A stretch of 64,000 nt of DNA. Origin: Fodinibius sp964490705. Its GTDB lineage: Bacteria > Bacteroidota > Rhodothermia > Balneolales > Balneolaceae. The position numbers and the translations under genes were made by a program. Each line of letters begins with the position of its first letter. The first letter of the stretch is position 1. The DNA lies in NCBI GenBank assembly GCA_964490705.1, contig CAZBCG010000007.1, positions 62,001 to 126,000 on the forward strand, given 5' to 3'. Below, piece by piece: positions 60,165 through 64,000 of this stretch. A model generated the notes under the pieces. The model was not told the origin of the DNA. It searched no databases and saw nothing but the letters and a program-made list of their open reading frames with translations.

Positions 60165-60773
60165 TTAGCTGGCATCGTTGTAATATTCATTCACTTGATC
60201 CCAGTTGACCAAGTTCCAGAAATTTTCAACATACGTGCCGCGCTCATTCTGGTAATTCAGATAATAAGCATGCTCCCACACATCCACTCCGAGGATGGGG
60301 GTTAAGCCATTCATGTACGGGCTGTTTTGATTGGCTGTTGACAGCACTTCGAGGCTGCCATCATTTTTCACGCACAACCAGCCCCATCCGGAACCGAATT
60401 GTCCCGTTGCGGCATTGTTAAATGCTTCTTTGAATGATCCGAAATCACCGAACTCTTCATCAATTGCGCCGGCAATATCTCCGGTGGGAGCACCGCCGCC
60501 ATTGGGAGAAAGAATCGTCCAGAATAACTTGTGATTGGCATAACCGCCGCCGTTGTTAATCACAGCCTGACGGATATCTTCGGGCACTTCAGTAATACGT
60601 TGCAGGACATCCTCAATGGGCAGATCAGCAAATTCATGCCCTTCAAGTGCGGCATTCACCTTGTTGGTGTAACCTTGATGGTGTTTACCGTGGTGAATTT
60701 TCATCGTGCGCTCATCAATATGTGGTTCCAGCGCATCATAATCGTACGGTAGATCAGGTAATTCGTAAGCCAT
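60165..60773 (-). CDS. Superoxide dismutase, Fe/Mn type
   Basis: A 202-residue cytoplasmic enzyme converting superoxide into oxygen and peroxide. Metal ligands are His27 (KIHHGKHHQGY), His81 (GGGYANHKLFW), Asp164 and His168 (GVDVWEHAYY). The usual GGGHxNH reads GGGYANH here, so a Tyr replaces the outer His; metal choice (Mn, Fe or cambialistic) is not certain. It has its own terminator and is upstream of the bacilliredoxin gene on the same strand. Confidence 0.96.
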   Translation of the reverse strand: MAYELPDLPYDYDALEPHIDERTMKIHHGKHHQGYTNKVNAALEGHEFADLPIEDVLQRITEVPEDIRQAVINNGGGYANHKLFWTILSPNGGGAPTGDIAGAIDEEFGDFGSFKEAFNNAATGQFGSGWGWLCVKNDGSLEVLSTANQNSPYMNGLTPILGVDVWEHAYYLNYQNERGTYVENFWNLVNWDQVNEYYNDAS

Positions 60774-61002
60774 AATTTATTATGATTTTAGGTTTCAAAT
60801 AGTTGTTAATAATATGATAATGAATAATGTTAACTCATTATGGTGCAATACCTTAAATTTAGCACCTAATACTCACAGTCCCAATCAAAAATATCTGGTG
60901 AATCGTTCCATACCAATTGCTGCGAAAAAGGAAGAAATGGTTGTCAATTTATCCTATTTTGAGGGACGAAATACAAATGCTGTCAGTTTTTAAGATCCTA
61001 TT

Positions 61003-62487
61003 ATGAGCAGAGATTACGACGTTATTATTATCGGAACCGGCCCGGCCGGCTTTTCGTGTGCTATGCAAAGTTCGAAGTTTGACAAGAAGGCCCTGGTGGT
61101 TGAATCCCACAAAGAATATCTCGGCGGCACATGGATCAACACGGGAACGGTACCCAGCAAAGCCCTTCGCGAAGCCGCCAAAACGATTCTCGAATTTAAC
61201 GAACAGTTTGGGGATCATGAAAACAAAAAACCCTACGAGCGTTTCCAGATGGCCGATCTGTTGCAATACAAGCAGGAGATCCTCGAAAAAGAAAATCGCA
61301 AGGTCAAAAACGATCTCATCAAAAATAAAGTGGACGTTGCCCGTGGATTCGGTCGCCTCGTTGACGAATATACGGTCGAAGTTGAAACGCATTTCGGATC
61401 AACGGAAGAATATACAGCCGACTATATTTTGGTATGTACGGGCAGCCACGCCATGCAGCCCAAAAAATTTGAGATCGATGATAATAAGATCCTCGATTAT
61501 AAATCCATTCTCGAACTAACACACATTCCGCGCCGGCTGGTAGTGATCGGATCGGGGGTTAATGCCGTGGAATATGCTACCACTTTTTCTGCCCTGGGTA
61601 CCCGGGTTACGATATTGACCGGCCGTGAAGATTATCTCACCTTTCTCGATGACGAAATCAAAAAACACTTTGCACAATCGCTTGAAGAAAGAGGCATCAA
61701 CATAAAAACGGATGTCAATATTCAGGATGTTAAGTTCAACGCCCTTCGCAACCTTACCGAGGTAAAGTTTAAAGGCAAGTCGGGCGACAAGCGAATGCAG
61801 GTTATCGAAACAGAACATGTGCTCTTTCTGGGCGGACGCAAGCCGAACACCAAGGATCTTAATCTCGAATCGGTCAACGTTGAAACCGACGAGGATAATT
61901 TTATCATCACAGACGATAGCTTCAAAACAAACATCGACAGCATTTATGCCGCGGGTGATGTTATCGGATTTCCGCGGCTGGCCTCGGCCTCTTTTTCACA
62001 GGGACGTCTTGCCGCATGTAATATGTTTGGTATCCCCGCCCTCGAAGTGCCCGACCAAATTCCTTATGGCATTTATACCATCCCCGAAATTTCCACTATC
62101 GGGATTACCGAAAACGACGCCAAAGAAATGGGGCTGGATGTGACTGTAGGTCGCGCTTATTTCAAAAACATTGCCAAAGCCGATATGACTAACCATACCG
62201 AGGGTATGCTCAAGCTGGTCTTCAGTACTGATACGCTCAAGTTACTGGGCGTTCATATTTTTGGCAATGAGGCTGCCAATCTTATCCATCTGGGACAATC
62301 CGTGATGTCATTCGATGGCGATGTGCGTTACTTCATCCACCATGTGATGAACTATCCCACGCTGAGCGAAGCGTATCGCATTGCAGCTTTTAATGGCGTC
62401 AATCGCGTGTACAAGGCAGGGGTTAAGTACAAGAATATTCTGGAGAATAAAGAGAACAATGACCAGCCTCAGGAAGAAGCTGACTAA
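61003..62487 (+). CDS. sthA: Soluble pyridine nucleotide transhydrogenase, SthA-type
   Basis: A 494-residue FAD flavoprotein exchanging hydride between NADPH and NAD. The FAD loop DVIIIGTGPAGFSCA is at the start. Where lipoamide dehydrogenase has the CxxxxC redox pair, this protein reads GGTWINTGTVPSKALRE, with both Cys replaced, as in SthA. NAD-binding VVIGSGVNAVEYATTFSALG (about 181-200), IYAAGDVIGFPRLAS (about 312-326) and the C-terminal dimer domain follow. It is divergent from sod. Confidence 0.93.
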   Translation: MSRDYDVIIIGTGPAGFSCAMQSSKFDKKALVVESHKEYLGGTWINTGTVPSKALREAAKTILEFNEQFGDHENKKPYERFQMADLLQYKQEILEKENRKVKNDLIKNKVDVARGFGRLVDEYTVEVETHFGSTEEYTADYILVCTGSHAMQPKKFEIDDNKILDYKSILELTHIPRRLVVIGSGVNAVEYATTFSALGTRVTILTGREDYLTFLDDEIKKHFAQSLEERGINIKTDVNIQDVKFNALRNLTEVKFKGKSGDKRMQVIETEHVLFLGGRKPNTKDLNLESVNVETDEDNFIITDDSFKTNIDSIYAAGDVIGFPRLASASFSQGRLAACNMFGIPALEVPDQIPYGIYTIPEISTIGITENDAKEMGLDVTVGRAYFKNIAKADMTNHTEGMLKLVFSTDTLKLLGVHIFGNEAANLIHLGQSVMSFDGDVRYFIHHVMNYPTLSEAYRIAAFNGVNRVYKAGVKYKNILENKENNDQPQEEAD

Positions 62488-62494
62488 CTAGAAA

Positions 62495-62641
62495 AGGGCT
62501 TTGCAAAGTCCACCATGTCATCCTGAATTTAGTTCAGGATCTTTGTCTGGTCACTAACACATTTACATGAGATTCTGAAACCCCGAATGATCGGGACACG
62601 GCAAGTTCAGAATGACATAATATATTATTTTGCAAAGCCCT
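62495..62641. repeat. MITE-like element with 13-base terminal inverted repeats
   Basis: AGGGCTTTGCAAA at 62495-62507 is mirrored by TTTGCAAAGCCCT at 62629-62641. Inside are TCATCCTGAATTTAGTTCAGGA (a variant of the CCTGAAACAAGTTCAGG repeat) and ACGGCAAGTTCAGAATGACA. No ORF. The element lies in the convergent space between sthA and the DUF429 gene. Confidence 0.7.
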
Positions 62642-62679
62642 CTGGAAATCCATTCTACAAACACACGCAGAACGGTTAT

Positions 62680-63390
62680 CTAAACGTAATGAATGGCCAT
62701 CGGCAGGCCGGTGGAATCGGTGGGCGGCTCGTCGGGCAGCGTTTTCAGTTCTCCATCCACCGAGCGGAGGGCAAACAGTGCCAGCGACATCGCATCTACA
62801 ATATCGTCTTCATCAACCTGGTTCCGTCGATATTCCTCTTTTATATCCCGGAAAAAGTCGTCCGCAAACTTGCTCTGATCCTTCAATAACTTCAGGCGAT
62901 GGCGCAATCCCTTCTTGGTGGCTTTCTTTTGTAAGATGGAATTGTTGCCGTTGAGGATACGAAACAGCAGCTCGGGATGACTTTCAAAAACCTTTTCTCT
63001 CAGTTCTTCATCATTCTGCAGATACTGATCTATAATCTTGATATTCGGTGTGATATTCCAAGCCTGTATAGAGATTTTCTTACCCGTAGTTTCGTAGCTG
63101 GTCATCGACGCCTCGGCATAGGTGGGCGCATGCAAGGCCGGACGAATGGGCGGATTGAACACACTGGCTTGGTAATCAGGTCCCAGCACATCGCGGAGTT
63201 CCTCATCGCACTGCCGAACATACTTATCCTCCGTTAAGCCAATAGGCACATCAATAAAAATGCGATCGAACTCCTCTAAATATTCTTTTAGTTCCTGGTT
63301 CGATTCCAACAGCCAATAACCGGCATGATCTTCATCCAGGCTTATTGCAATCCACCCAGCCTGACAACCGTCAATTCCTAGTGTTTTCAA
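62680..63390 (-). CDS. DUF429 family predicted nuclease-like protein
   Basis: A 236-residue protein of the DUF429 family, which has an RNase H-like fold. Motifs: TLGIDGCQAGWIAISL at the start, IFIDVPIGLTE (about 44-54), the RxCDxxxR-like RQCDEELRDVLG, SVFNPPIRPALHAPTY (about 81-96), ESHPELLFRILNG and DDIVDAMSLALFAL near the end. Acidic residues at these places fit a metal-dependent nuclease, but no activity is proven. It is 17 bases after aspS on the same strand and may share its transcript. Confidence 0.85.
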   Translation of the reverse strand: MKTLGIDGCQAGWIAISLDEDHAGYWLLESNQELKEYLEEFDRIFIDVPIGLTEDKYVRQCDEELRDVLGPDYQASVFNPPIRPALHAPTYAEASMTSYETTGKKISIQAWNITPNIKIIDQYLQNDEELREKVFESHPELLFRILNGNNSILQKKATKKGLRHRLKLLKDQSKFADDFFRDIKEEYRRNQVDEDDIVDAMSLALFALRSVDGELKTLPDEPPTDSTGLPMAIHYV

Positions 63391-63407
63391 GATCTATACG
63401 TTTCTAT

Positions 63408-64000
63408 TTATTCCTGTTCCTGTGCTAAATCCCGGGCATATTTTTTGAGCTCAATATGCAGATCATCGAGCTGTTCCTGATCCACATAATCGGGACTGCT
63501 GTCCATCAAGCTCTGCGCCTTCTGATTTTTCGGAAACGCAATCACATCCCGCAGGCTCGTTCCGCCGGTCAAGATCATCACAATGCGATCCACGCCAAAA
63601 GCAATACCACCGTGCGGAGGCGCACCGTACTTGAATGCTTCAAGCAAGAATCCGAACCGGTTTTGTGCTTCCTTCTTATCAATGCCTAATAACTCAAACA
63701 TGCGGGTCTGGAGTTCCCGGTCGTGAATACGAATTGATCCGCCGCCAATTTCGTAGCCGTTCAGCACCAGGTCGTACGCCCGCGATCGCACCTCCTCAGG
63801 ATCATCATTCAGCTTGTCAAGATCTTCGGGCTTCGGTGATGTAAACGGATGGTGCAGCGCATGATAACGATGATCTTCTTTGCTGTATTCCACCAGCGGA
63901 AAATCAGTTACCCATAAAAACTCATATGTATCTTCATCAATAAGATTGTGCTCTTCCCCCATCATCAGCCGCAACTGTCCCATCTGTTTATATACATCGG
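63408..64000 (-). CDS. aspS: Aspartyl-tRNA synthetase, C-terminal part (cut by window edge)
   Basis: About 196 codons of the class II enzyme charging tRNA-Asp. The frame is open to the window edge, so the ATG at 63983 is internal. The end of the GAD domain is followed by WVTDFPLVEY, HHPFTSPKPED, GYEIGGGSIRIHDRELQ (about 75 residues in) and the class II motif 3 region GAPPHGGIAFGVDRIVMIL. ASLRDVIAFPK-like TSLRDVIAFPKNQ follows. This is a bacterial-type AspRS; whether it also charges tRNA-Asn cannot be judged here. Confidence 0.96.
   Translation of the reverse strand, partial: DVYKQMGQLRLMMGEEHNLIDEDTYEFLWVTDFPLVEYSKEDHRYHALHHPFTSPKPEDLDKLNDDPEEVRSRAYDLVLNGYEIGGGSIRIHDRELQTRMFELLGIDKKEAQNRFGFLLEAFKYGAPPHGGIAFGVDRIVMILTGGTSLRDVIAFPKNQKAQSLMDSSPDYVDQEQLDDLHIELKKYARDLAQEQE

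Noticed and set aside
61003..62487. Dihydrolipoamide dehydrogenase
   Set aside because: The redox cysteine pair is absent (GGTWINTGTVPSKAL), which fits the SthA-type transhydrogenase.
1..64000. CRISPR array, prophage, integrase or tRNA-linked island
   Set aside because: No regularly spaced direct repeats, phage genes, integrase or tRNA were seen; the beta-helix and Fn3 repeats are coding.

Overview
The window reads as a chromosomal segment from a moderate-GC, Gram-negative member of the Bacteroidota/Rhodothermota/Balneolota assemblage, most likely a Balneolota-like marine or halophilic heterotroph. This is an inference. It rests on C-terminal secretion-sorting tails with the NPFNP motif on two giant exported proteins, many short lipoproteins, sparse Shine-Dalgarno sequences, Bacteroidota-style intergenic repeats (CCTGAAACAAGTTCAGG type and CACAGAG type), and the mix of LytTR, CHAT, SpoIIE and HflKC genes. 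No rRNA, tRNA, CRISPR array, integrase or complete insertion sequence was found. Both window edges cut genes: dnaE at the left, aspS at the right.

Layout. 1-8.6 kb holds housekeeping and stress genes: dnaE start, YjbQ, an alpha/beta hydrolase, acylphosphatase, oxyR, terC, and an exonuclease/ATP-dependent ligase pair. 8.7-19.6 kb is a three-gene minus-strand operon for surface proteins: a beta-helix protein with a dockerin and a cohesin-like module, a protein with three cohesin-like modules plus six Fn3 repeats, and an Fn3 lipoprotein. 19.9-23.3 kb has three short LuxR-type HTH regulators and a membrane TPR-LytTR regulator. 23.4-28.1 kb carries a HhH glycosylase homologue, a Na+/solute symporter and a divergent GH20 hexosaminidase. 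28.4-34.1 kb is a minus-strand run: cupin, AraC, two membrane proteins, SRPBCC, and two O-methyltransferases plus the stump of a third. 34.3-41.5 kb has groEL/groES, ksgA, alanine dehydrogenase and acs.

41.9-47.4 kb is the most interesting region. An ECF sigma factor, a 64-residue lipoprotein with extreme codon bias, a probably exported TPR-CHAT protease-like protein with a C-terminal membrane anchor, and a single-span anti-sigma-like protein with a periplasmic TPR domain lie together. Three copies of one bipartite promoter motif (TTGTAACAAW, 12 bases, TACTCTTGYA) occur here: two ahead of the lipoprotein and CHAT genes, and one on the other strand ahead of the anti-sigma-like gene. This looks like a self-contained envelope-signalling circuit in which a caspase-like peptidase could control an ECF sigma factor.

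47.6-64 kb returns to ordinary genes: a TlpA-like lipoprotein, a NagZ-like GH3 lipoprotein, DinB, CrtZ-type hydroxylase, a UmuD homologue lacking both catalytic residues, TetR plus ABC1 kinase, hflKC, a membrane SpoIIE phosphatase, an ExbD-like lipoprotein, bacilliredoxin, superoxide dismutase, SthA-type transhydrogenase, a DUF429 protein and aspS. Intergenic spaces are short and often hold palindromic REP/MITE-like elements or clear terminators.
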